5,578 nucleotides of DNA. Origin: Gammaproteobacteria bacterium (lineage in GTDB: Bacteria; Pseudomonadota; Gammaproteobacteria; Steroidobacterales; Steroidobacteraceae). The stretch spans positions 1-5,578 of the forward strand of contig JASHUC010000140.1 in assembly GCA_030040235.1 (NCBI GenBank), in the 5' to 3' direction. The notes under the pieces are model-generated. The model ran no database searches. It was given only the letters and a program-made list of their open reading frames with translations, and was not told the DNA's origin. The position numbers and the translations under genes were made by a program. Of this stretch, positions 1 through 5,578 are shown piece after piece (the first letter of the stretch is position 1; every line of letters begins with the position of its first letter).

Positions 1-186
1 CGCGACCGCGTCGACCGGTCGCACCGAGACTTGGCCGCCGAGCGCCTCGCCGAGCTCGAGCAGAAAATCATCATGTGAGGTGACGGCGATGACCTCACCC
101 GAAGCTTTCGCCGCGGGATGAGCCCGGGCGGGGGTATCGCCGCCCTGTTCCGGTGATCGCGATGCAGTCGAAGCTGGGCTTGCCAC
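1..186 (-). CDS. N-terminal part of an unrecognised protein, running off the left edge
   Basis: An open minus-strand frame of 62 codons reads from a GTG at 186-184 to the window edge with no stop. A GGAG Shine-Dalgarno-like sequence (196-193) lies 6 nt before the GTG, which is why this start was chosen; no in-frame ATG follows the upstream stop at 303-301. The first 30 or so residues are rich in Ala, Ser and Pro and look disordered. From about residue 32 the sequence becomes protein-like: a hydrophobic strand (VIAVTSHDD), an amphipathic helix (FLLELGEALGG), then a second strand (QVSVRPVDAVA). That beta-alpha-beta order resembles the opening of a receiver-like or other Rossmann-type fold, but no family is recognised and the rest is missing. 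It is divergent from the prkA cluster and so may share its upstream region. The same bases on the + strand also read as an open frame ending in TGA at 76-78, but that reading is a charged, low-information peptide. The strand call is therefore only moderately secure. Confidence 0.5.
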   Translation of the reverse strand, partial: MASPASTASRSPEQGGDTPARAHPAAKASGEVIAVTSHDDFLLELGEALGGQVSVRPVDAVA

Positions 187-320
187 AGTAGGCTCCGTGC
201 GCAAGCGGCTCGAGACGCATTCCAAAGAGTGGACGCGCCGATCCGCTTGTAAGCGACGGTTCGAGCATAGTTTCCGCCTCAGCAGTCGCCTTGCGACAGT
301 TCACATTAACGAGACGGCGG

Positions 321-338
321 CGTCGCGGGCCCGCGACG
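321..338. repeat. 18-bp perfect palindrome
   Basis: The sequence CGTCGCGGGCCCGCGACG is identical to its reverse complement over all 18 bases. It lies about 135 bp upstream of the GTG proposed for the divergent left-edge gene and about 670 bp upstream of prkA. It could be an operator for a dimeric regulator or simply a chance GC-rich palindrome. By rough base-composition reasoning, such a palindrome is uncommon but not negligible in a window of this size and GC content. It has no T-tract, so it is not a typical intrinsic terminator. Confidence 0.5.
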
Positions 339-575
339 AGTTGCGGAAACTCTGCGCAAGAGCGCGCTTTTGCCACCTTCCCGGGGCGCGCCACGGAACC
401 ATTCCGAGACCCGCCGAACGTCCTGATGCGGCCCCGCTACAGTCGCGCACGGGCGGTTATGGTGAGTTCCGGCGCGGGCGAGGGGCACGCGCAGCGGCGC
501 GCCGTGTTGCCGCTCTATCCGGCCGCGCACCGCTCCGCGCACGCGCGACTCGAGAATCCACTCGCGAGGTGAGGT

Positions 576-592
576 TGCGCCAGCTTGGTGCG
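576..592 (+). promoter_or_regulatory. Candidate NtrC-type enhancer site
   Basis: The 17-bp element reads TGCGCC-AGCTT-GGTGCG. The NtrC binding consensus is TGCACC-N5-GGTGCA, so 10 of the 12 specified positions match with exact spacing. It sits about 205 bp upstream of the candidate sigma-54 promoter at 797-812, a usual distance for a sigma-54 activator site. NtrC involvement is inferred from motif similarity and from the known nitrogen-starvation control of the E. coli prkA homologue yeaG. A single imperfect site in GC-rich DNA can arise by chance, and NtrC usually uses paired sites; no second good copy was found. Confidence 0.3.
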
Positions 593-636
593 AAGCCGCC
601 CTGGATGCGCGCTCGCGAGGCGTGCGGCGTGCGCGA

Positions 637-654
637 GAGATCGCGAGCGATCTC
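637..654. repeat. 8-2-8 inverted repeat
   Basis: GAGATCGC, a two-base spacer, then GCGATCTC form a perfect inverted repeat. Nearby, the 8-bp palindrome CTCGCGAG occurs twice (561-568 and 612-619), and GATCTCGC recurs at 649-656 and 691-698. The cluster could be binding sites for a regulator or a small hairpin in a leader or small RNA. There is no T-tract to suggest termination, and no known regulator is matched. Confidence 0.4.
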
Positions 655-796
655 GCCAGATTACCGAAAAGCGCGCCCGAGGGCACCCTTGATCTCGCGC
701 TCGAAGCGGCCGACCATGATCGCGAAGGGAATTCACGGTCGTCTTGGCTTGCGCGCGCGCCGGTTGTGTACGCGCGAGCGGCTCGGGCTGCGGCTC

Positions 797-812
797 TGGA
801 AATGGGAATGCA
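797..812 (+). promoter_or_regulatory. Candidate sigma-54 (-24/-12) promoter for the prkA operon
   Basis: The element reads TGGAAATGGGAATGCA. It has the invariant GG (798-799), ten intervening bases and GC (810-811), with TGG in the -24 half and TGCA in the -12 half. It departs from the full consensus TGGCACG-N4-TTGCA at several inner positions. Transcription would start near 822, leaving a leader of about 180 nt before the chosen prkA start. It lies at the beginning of the AT-richer zone before prkA. GG-N10-GC is a short pattern in GC-rich DNA, so confidence is low. No clearly better sigma-70 promoter was found in 800-970. Confidence 0.3.
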
Positions 813-992
813 TTTTGCTTTGAACGAAGTGAACAATTTGTTGTTGTGATCGTCTTAACGTAGCAGATGATGCGGGAGTTGAGCGGCATCACATTCCGTA
901 CGACTCGTTCGATTTAAGTTAAGGCCGCAGGGCCCGAGTCACTTCAATACGAGGCGAGGCGGAGGGAAGGCCTGATGAGACCGCATCATTCC

Positions 993-998
993 GAGGGG
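993..998 (+). promoter_or_regulatory. Ribosome binding site favouring the internal prkA start
   Basis: GAGGGG lies 6 nt before the ATG at 1005. A competing GGAGGG (961-966) lies 8 nt before the upstream in-frame ATG at 975. Both are good Shine-Dalgarno sequences, so the ribosome binding site alone does not decide the start. The 10 extra residues of the longer form (Arg, Pro, His, Gln-rich) look unlike the family N-terminus, which tips the choice to 1005. Confidence 0.45.
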
Positions 999-1004
999 CA
1001 GCAG

Positions 1005-2936
1005 ATGATTCGAGCCGAAGAGTTCCTCGAATCCTTGAGCTCCTTCAGCCGGCTGCACCGTGCGCAGCGCTGGGAGGGCACGTTCGGGGAGTTTCTCAAG
1101 ACGATTCTTCCGGAGCGCCCGGCAGCCATCGCGCGCACCAGCCATCAGTACATCTGGGACATGCTGCGCTGGCACGGCCAGAGCGCCCACCCCGATGCGA
1201 CCGAGACCGTCAAGGCGCTCGAGCTGTTGAAGCGCGAACTGTTCGGTATCGATGAGCCTCTCGGACGGGTGGTCGAGTACTTCAAGGCCGCCGCCGCGGG
1301 CTCGGATGTGGGCCGGCGGCTGCTCCTGCTGCTCGGACCGCCCTCCGGCGGCAAATCGACGCTGGCCATTCTGGTCAAGCGCGGCCTGGAGGAGTACAGC
1401 CGCACGGACGACGGCGCGCTCTACGCGATCAAGGGCTCGCCACTACGCGAGAATCCCTTGAACCTGGTGCCGGCGAGTCTGCGCGCCGAGTTCCGCGAGC
1501 GCTACGGGGTGGATATTCAAGGGGAGCTCTCCCCGTGGGCGCGCGACAAGGTCGAGCGCGAATACGAGGGTGACTTCATCCGCGTGCCGGTCGAGCGCAT
1601 CTTCCTCTCGGAGGCCTCCCGGGCAGGCATCGGGACTTACGCCCCGCACGACCCGACGACCGCGGACATCGCCGACCTCGTCGGGTCGGTCGACCTCGCC
1701 AAGGTCGCGCAGATCGGAGATGAAGGCGACCCGCGCGCCTGGTCCTGGTCGGGTGCCGTCTATGCCGCGAGCCGCGGCGTTCTCGAGATGATCGAGATTC
1801 TCAAGGTCAAGCGCGAGTTCCTGTATCTGCTGCTCACGATGACCCAGGAGAAGAACGTCAAGGTCTCGCGCTTCCCGCTCATCTACCTCGACGAGACGAT
1901 CCTCGCGCATACCAATCTCGCCGAATTCCACAAGTTCCTCCAGGAGAAGGAGAACGAGGCGCTGCTCGACCGGATGGTGATCATCAAGGTCCCGTACGCC
2001 CTCTCGTACGAGGACGAAGCGCGCATCTACCAGAAGCTCGTCTCCGGTGCGGCCGCGTTCCGCGACGTTCACCTCGATCCCCACGTGCTCGATCTGGCGG
2101 CGGTCTTTGCCATCCTCACGCGCCTCGTCAAGCCCGAGCGCGAGGGGCTCGACCTGCCGAAGAAACTCAGGCTGTATGCCGGGGAGGCCGTGGAGGGAGT
2201 GCCGGAAAGCGAGGTGACGCGGCTCAAGCAGGAATCCGCCGACGAGGGCCTGACGGGTGTCAGCCCCCGCTTCGTCATCAACGCGATCTCGAATGCCATT
2301 ACGCGCGGCAACACTCGCAGTCTCACCAGCATGGAGCTGCTGCTCGCCCTGAAGGACGCCATCGACAGCGACGCGCGCGTGGACTCGAAGCAGAAGAAGA
2401 CCTGGGTCGACCACCTCGTCACGGCGCGCAAGGAGTTCTACAACCGCTGGGTGAAGGAGGACGTTCACCGCGCCATGTTCGCCTCGTTCGAGGACGAAGC
2501 TCAGCAGTTGCTCGAGAAGTATCTCGATGAGGTGGAGGCGTCGCTCGACCATCGTCAGGTCACCGATCCCATCACCGGGGAGACCCGCCCCGCCGATGAG
2601 CGCTTCCTGCGCTCCGTCGAGGAGAAGATCAAGGTTTCCGATTCCGGGAAGCTCTCTTTCCGGCAGGAAGTGGTGCGCAAGGCGATGGTCGCCTTCAAGG
2701 CCGGTGAGAAGTTCAAGCTCACGAGCCACGCCCGCATGCGCGAGGCGATCGAGCAGTATCTGTTCGAGGAGCGGCGCGACGTGCTGCGGCTCGTGACCTC
2801 CACGGCGCGCCCCGACGACGAGGCTCGGCAGAAGATCTCGGTGGTCCAGGAGCGCCTGGTGAAGGAGTACGGTTACGACGAGCACAGCGCGAAGGAAGCC
2901 CTGAGCTACGTCACCACGCTTTTGGCGCAGGAGTAG
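1005..2936 (+). CDS. prkA: PrkA family AAA+ ATPase / serine protein kinase
   Basis: This 643-residue protein matches the family length (B. subtilis PrkA about 631, E. coli YeaG 644). The N-terminal AAA+ module (roughly residues 20-365) has a Walker A loop GPPSGGKST at 111-119, with Lys117 as the nucleotide-binding lysine. A Walker B-like stretch LIYLDE follows at 292-297 (Asp296, Glu297), and then the AHTN segment typical of the family. Other family blocks include AIKGSPLRENPLNLVP, the segment around DPRAW (242-246) and NEALLDRMVIIKVPY. The C-terminal PrkA domain fills the rest. The protein is cytoplasmic, with no signal peptide or membrane segment. It has been described as a serine kinase, and the B. 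subtilis protein has also been proposed to be an ATP-dependent protease, so its biochemical activity is not settled. Details such as the IKGSPL block look more like Bacillus PrkA than E. coli YeaG. It is first in a three-gene unit with yhbH and spoVR. An in-frame ATG at 975 would add 10 residues. Confidence 0.95.
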   Translation: MIRAEEFLESLSSFSRLHRAQRWEGTFGEFLKTILPERPAAIARTSHQYIWDMLRWHGQSAHPDATETVKALELLKRELFGIDEPLGRVVEYFKAAAAGSDVGRRLLLLLGPPSGGKSTLAILVKRGLEEYSRTDDGALYAIKGSPLRENPLNLVPASLRAEFRERYGVDIQGELSPWARDKVEREYEGDFIRVPVERIFLSEASRAGIGTYAPHDPTTADIADLVGSVDLAKVAQIGDEGDPRAWSWSGAVYAASRGVLEMIEILKVKREFLYLLLTMTQEKNVKVSRFPLIYLDETILAHTNLAEFHKFLQEKENEALLDRMVIIKVPYALSYEDEARIYQKLVSGAAAFRDVHLDPHVLDLAAVFAILTRLVKPEREGLDLPKKLRLYAGEAVEGVPESEVTRLKQESADEGLTGVSPRFVINAISNAITRGNTRSLTSMELLLALKDAIDSDARVDSKQKKTWVDHLVTARKEFYNRWVKEDVHRAMFASFEDEAQQLLEKYLDEVEASLDHRQVTDPITGETRPADERFLRSVEEKIKVSDSGKLSFRQEVVRKAMVAFKAGEKFKLTSHARMREAIEQYLFEERRDVLRLVTSTARPDDEARQKISVVQERLVKEYGYDEHSAKEALSYVTTLLAQE

Positions 2937-2950
2937 CGCAAACGCATCGC

Positions 2951-2957
2951 AGGAGGT
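2951..2957 (+). promoter_or_regulatory. Strong but distant Shine-Dalgarno before the DUF444 gene
   Basis: AGGAGGT is a near-perfect anti-16S match, but it ends 13 nt before the ATG at 2971, longer than the usual 5-9 nt. No in-frame ATG or GTG lies at a better distance. The family N-terminus is short and variable, so homology does not contradict the start at 2971. Weak AGG-type sequence closer to the ATG (2963-2966) may contribute. Confidence 0.5.
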
Positions 2958-2970
2958 ACGGCAGGCAGCC

Positions 2971-4152
2971 ATGAGCGGGAGCGACGAACTCGGCCTTGCG
3001 AAGTGGTACGACCTGTTCTCGCGGGGGGCGCGGGACTGGCTGCGGCACGACGAGAAGGTGCGCGAATCCGTGCGCGAGCAGCTGCCGCAGATCATCGCCG
3101 GCGGCGATGTGATCAACGAGAGCGCGCGTACCGTGCGCGTTCCCGTGCGCATGCTCGAGCACTACCACTTCCGGTTGCGGCGCACGGGTGAGTCCCAGGG
3201 CGTCGGCCAGGGCAATGTCAAGCCGGGCGATGTGCTCGCGGATGCGAGCGCCGAGCAGGGATCCCGCGACAAGGGTCCCGGCGGACAGAACGAGGGCGAG
3301 ATTCAGCTCCTGCTGGAGATCAAGATCGACGACATCGTCGACTGGCTTTGGGAGGAGATGCAGCTGCCGAACCTCAAGGCGCGCGTCGGCCCCTCCGACA
3401 GCACGGACTGGGTGCGCGAGGGCTGGGACCGGCGCGGGCCGCGCTCACGCCTCGACCGGCGGCGCTCATTCAAGGAGTTCGTCAAGCGCCGTGGCCAGCA
3501 GCACGAGGCGGGTCCGGCCGGCTTCACGGACGATGATCTGCGTTTCAGGCAGCTCGCGCGACGGCGCCAGCCGGCAATCCATGCCGTCGTGTTCTTCATG
3601 CTCGATGTGTCGGGGAGCATGTCCGATCGCGACCGCAAGCTCGCCAAGACGTTCTTCTTCTGGGTCGTGCAGGGGTTGCGCCGGGAGTACCGCTCGCTCG
3701 AGACGGTCTTCGTCGCGCATACCACCGAAGCATGGGAGTTCACCGAGCCGGAGTTCTTCCAGGTGACCGGCACCGGCGGCACGGTGGCCTCGACCGGCTT
3801 CAACAAGGTGCGCGAAATCATCGACCAGCGCTACAACCCGGGGCGCCACAACATTTATCTCTTCTACGCCTCCGACGGCGACAACTCCGTCGGCGACCAC
3901 GCCGAGGCGCAAACGGCACTCACCGACATCGTTCAAAAGGCGTGCTACAGCGGCTACGTCGAGGTGGCCTCGGGCCTTTCGCGCCAGCTCGCGACCGAAA
4001 CCGGGCGGCTGTTCGGCGAGCTCGCATCCGCGGGACAGCCGGCGGGCAGCTATGTCGTCAATGACTTCAACGACGTCTGGGGCGCAGTCCGGCATTTCTT
4101 CACGGCCGAGCAGGCCGCCCAGAACGGCGCCGTCCCCGAGGGCGCTCAGTGA
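2971..4152 (+). CDS. yhbH: YhbH/YeaH family protein (DUF444), von Willebrand A-like
   Basis: This 393-residue protein is close in length to B. subtilis YhbH (about 392) and shorter than E. coli YeaH (427). The N-terminal part includes a basic/acidic helical segment and RTVRVPVRMLEHYHFRLRR. A Gly/Gln/Asp-rich, probably flexible linker follows at about 77-110, containing the family's GVGQGNVKPGD block. The C-terminal half is a von Willebrand A-like fold with a metal-site signature DVSGS (Asp212, Ser214, Ser216), GTGGT (267-271, Thr271 a candidate ligand) and SDGDN (301-305, Asp302). The FFFW segment and NPGRHNIYLF resemble the Bacillus branch. Where homologues I recall have HHTEA, this protein has HTTEA (about residues 250-254). 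The role is unknown; it is presumed to act with PrkA and SpoVR because the three are consistently neighbours. It begins 34 nt after prkA and overlaps spoVR by 4 nt. No signal peptide or membrane segment is seen. Confidence 0.93.
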   Translation: MSGSDELGLAKWYDLFSRGARDWLRHDEKVRESVREQLPQIIAGGDVINESARTVRVPVRMLEHYHFRLRRTGESQGVGQGNVKPGDVLADASAEQGSRDKGPGGQNEGEIQLLLEIKIDDIVDWLWEEMQLPNLKARVGPSDSTDWVREGWDRRGPRSRLDRRRSFKEFVKRRGQQHEAGPAGFTDDDLRFRQLARRRQPAIHAVVFFMLDVSGSMSDRDRKLAKTFFFWVVQGLRREYRSLETVFVAHTTEAWEFTEPEFFQVTGTGGTVASTGFNKVREIIDQRYNPGRHNIYLFYASDGDNSVGDHAEAQTALTDIVQKACYSGYVEVASGLSRQLATETGRLFGELASAGQPAGSYVVNDFNDVWGAVRHFFTAEQAAQNGAVPEGAQ

Positions 4153-5519
4153 GCGAGGCCGGCGGGGACTGGCAGAGCTACGTGCGGCGGCTCGAGGAGC
4201 TTGCGGCACGCTCGGGTCTCACGTTCTATCCGGTCGAGTTCGAGGCCGTCCCGGACAGCTTCATGATGGAGATCGCCGTCTACGGGCTGCCGGTGCGTAT
4301 GCCGCACTGGTCGTTCGGGGTGCGCTACATCTATCAGCTCATCCAGCGCCACATGGGTCACTCGCGGATCTTCGAGGTCGTCTTCCCCGGCAACCCCGGA
4401 CATGCGTACCTCGCCCAGAGCAACGGTCTCGCCGAGAACGTGCTCGTCACGGCGCACGTCCTCGGTCACGCCGACTTCGCACGCAACAACATGATGTTCC
4501 GGCGTTGCCAGGAGCAGGTGAGCGAGCACATCGTCGAGCACGCCGCGAGCCACGCCCGCCAGATCCAGCAGGCGATCGAGGCGCACGGCATGCAGAAGGT
4601 CGAATCCGTGCTCGATGCCGCGCTCGCTCTGGAGCAGCACATCGACGTGGATCAGAGGCTGCGGCGGGAGCGCTACCCCGAGTACCTCCCGGACGGCAAG
4701 ACGCTCGTCGACGACGATTTCCGCCGCCGCTTCGCCGCACTCGATCCGGCAGCGGCCGCCGGCGCCTTCGACAGCCGCAAGCGCGCGCCCATTCCTCCGC
4801 ACCCCGAGCGGGACCTGCTCTGGTTCCTCGCGAACTACGCTCCGGAGATGGAGAGCTGGGAGCGCGATATCTTTCTCGCCGTGCGCGAGGAGTCCTTCTA
4901 CTTCTATCCGGTGTTCGCGACCCAGATCATGAACGAGGGCTGGGCCTCCTATTGGCACGCGCGCCTGCTTCGCGAGGCCGACTTCGTTCCGCAGCAAGCC
5001 TACCTCGATGCCATCAAGTGTCACTCCGACGTGGTGCGGCCGATCGCCGCCGGGCAGCAGGTTGCGCTCGCGATCAATCCCTACCACCTCGGGTTTTCGA
5101 TGTGGGAGAGCATCGTCGAGAAGGAGGGGCTCGAGACGGCGCGGCAGATCATGCGCGAGGACGACGACTTCAGCTTCGTGCGCAATCACCTCGATCGCGA
5201 TCTCGCCGAGGAGCTCGGCCTGTTCCGCTTCAACGCCCGCACCGACGGTCACGTCAAGGTGCTGGAGAATGACCTGGCAGAGCTTCAGGACACGCTCCTT
5301 GCTCCGAAGTACAACTTCGGCGCCCCCTCGGTGAGCGTCGTCCAGGTGCGCAACGACGGGACCCTCGAGCTCGAGCACGATCATGCCCTCGACGGCCGCG
5401 GCCTCGATCTGGAGCGCGGTCGCAAGGTGCTCGATTACATCCGGCGGATCTGGCGCAGGCCCGTTCTGCTGCGCACCGTGGATCAGAACGGGGCATCGCT
5501 CGAGCTGTCGGCCTCCTGA
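4149..5519 (+). CDS. spoVR: SpoVR family protein
   Basis: This 456-residue protein is close to B. subtilis SpoVR (about 468) and shorter than E. coli YcgB (510). It starts at a GTG that overlaps the stop of the preceding gene in GTGA, with GAGGG (4138-4142) 6 nt upstream, so translational coupling is likely. Family blocks are evident in order: SFGVRYIYQLIQRHMGHSRI, the His-rich VTAHVLGHADFARNN (residues 100-114; His103, His107), HPERDLLWFL, MNEGWASYWH (261-270; Glu263, His270), IKCHSDVVRP and NPYHLGFSMWE. The conserved His and Glu residues in two separate blocks recall metal-binding enzymes, but no catalytic activity is established for the family. In Bacillus a spoVR mutant affects spore cortex formation; here a general starvation role with PrkA is more likely. 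It is soluble by appearance. It is the last gene of the unit, and no terminator is evident in the 59 bases that follow. Confidence 0.95.
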   Translation: MSEAGGDWQSYVRRLEELAARSGLTFYPVEFEAVPDSFMMEIAVYGLPVRMPHWSFGVRYIYQLIQRHMGHSRIFEVVFPGNPGHAYLAQSNGLAENVLVTAHVLGHADFARNNMMFRRCQEQVSEHIVEHAASHARQIQQAIEAHGMQKVESVLDAALALEQHIDVDQRLRRERYPEYLPDGKTLVDDDFRRRFAALDPAAAAGAFDSRKRAPIPPHPERDLLWFLANYAPEMESWERDIFLAVREESFYFYPVFATQIMNEGWASYWHARLLREADFVPQQAYLDAIKCHSDVVRPIAAGQQVALAINPYHLGFSMWESIVEKEGLETARQIMREDDDFSFVRNHLDRDLAEELGLFRFNARTDGHVKVLENDLAELQDTLLAPKYNFGAPSVSVVQVRNDGTLELEHDHALDGRGLDLERGRKVLDYIRRIWRRPVLLRTVDQNGASLELSAS

Positions 5520-5578
5520 GTTCGCCCCGGACGAGGCATCGCGGGTTGCGGATGGGGGGTCGCAGGTGAGGAATGGGC

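Larger units (their letters stand above)
187..1004. other. Long intergenic region without a convincing gene
   Basis: About 800 bases separate the divergent gene at the left edge from prkA. Several open frames cross this stretch on both strands (for example 197-823 + and 836-306 -), but all translate to Arg/Ala/Ser-rich peptides without recognisable motifs. This is typical of GC-rich non-coding DNA, and their codon use differs from the downstream genes. No tRNA, rRNA, insertion sequence or CRISPR structure was seen. Roughly 800-925 is visibly richer in A and T than its surroundings, as expected of a promoter zone. The stretch carries several inverted repeats, listed separately. A small RNA or a decayed gene cannot be excluded by eye. 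Confidence 0.6.

Noticed and set aside
1..78. A + strand reading frame ending in TGA at 76-78, as the tail of an upstream gene
   Set aside because: It is open from the edge, but the peptide is highly charged and uninformative. The opposite strand gives a more protein-like sequence with a ribosome binding site. It remains the main alternative.
264..269. TATGCT on the - strand as a -10 box for the left-edge gene
   Set aside because: No acceptable -35 hexamer at 16-18 bp spacing.
197..823. A 208-codon + strand open frame in the upstream region
   Set aside because: The translation is Arg/Ala-rich with no family motif, no strong ribosome binding site, and composition unlike the downstream genes.
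306..836. A 176-codon - strand open frame overlapping the same region
   Set aside because: Arg/Ser/Ala-rich with no motifs; a by-product of GC-rich sequence having few stop codons.
820..849. TTGAAC with TTGTGA as a sigma-70 promoter for prkA
   Set aside because: The -10 match is poor; not strong enough to list beside the sigma-54 candidate.
1443..3152. A long 569-codon - strand open frame antisense to prkA
   Set aside because: It is the reverse shadow of a well-supported PrkA gene; its peptide is dominated by Leu/Arg/Glu/Val as expected from antisense of GC-rich codons.
4146..5384. A 412-codon - strand open frame antisense to spoVR
   Set aside because: Shadow of a gene with clear SpoVR family blocks; no independent motif.
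5520..5578. A terminator or new gene start after spoVR
   Set aside because: No stem followed by a T-tract is visible. The ATG/GTG candidates near the edge either stop quickly or have too little sequence to judge.

Overview
The window is high-GC DNA, with codon third positions in the clear genes dominated by G and C. It carries a complete three-gene cluster, prkA - yhbH/yeaH (DUF444) - spoVR, all on the + strand. Upstream of the cluster lie roughly 800 bases with no convincing gene, and at the left edge is the start of a divergent gene. The gene set, high GC and codon use suggest a free-living proteobacterium, possibly a gammaproteobacterium. That placement is inference; no rRNA or other marker gene is present.

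Layout. Positions 1-186 (- strand): the N-terminal part of an unrecognised protein that runs off the left edge. Positions 187-1004: a long regulatory or non-coding stretch with an 18-bp perfect palindrome (321-338), an NtrC-like inverted repeat (576-592), short inverted repeats around 561-656, and a candidate sigma-54 -24/-12 element (797-812). Positions 1005-2936: PrkA, an AAA+ ATPase / serine protein kinase. Positions 2971-4152: a YhbH/YeaH-type protein with a von Willebrand A-like metal site. Positions 4149-5519: a SpoVR-family protein that overlaps the preceding gene by 4 nt. The last 59 bases after spoVR hold no clear terminator or gene.

The three + strand genes are tightly spaced (34 nt, then a 4-nt overlap) and are almost certainly one transcription unit. 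In Bacillus the homologues are linked to sporulation; in E. coli yeaG-yeaH is a stationary-phase and nitrogen-starvation locus with spoVR (ycgB) elsewhere. In most proteobacteria carrying the trio there is no sporulation, so it is best read as a conserved stress/starvation module of unresolved biochemistry. From remembered family sequences, the PrkA and DUF444 proteins here resemble the Bacillus PrkA/YhbH branch more than E. coli YeaG/YeaH. The most testable observation is the pairing of an NtrC-like site with a sigma-54-like promoter upstream, which would fit nitrogen-starvation control. It rests on motif reading by eye only.
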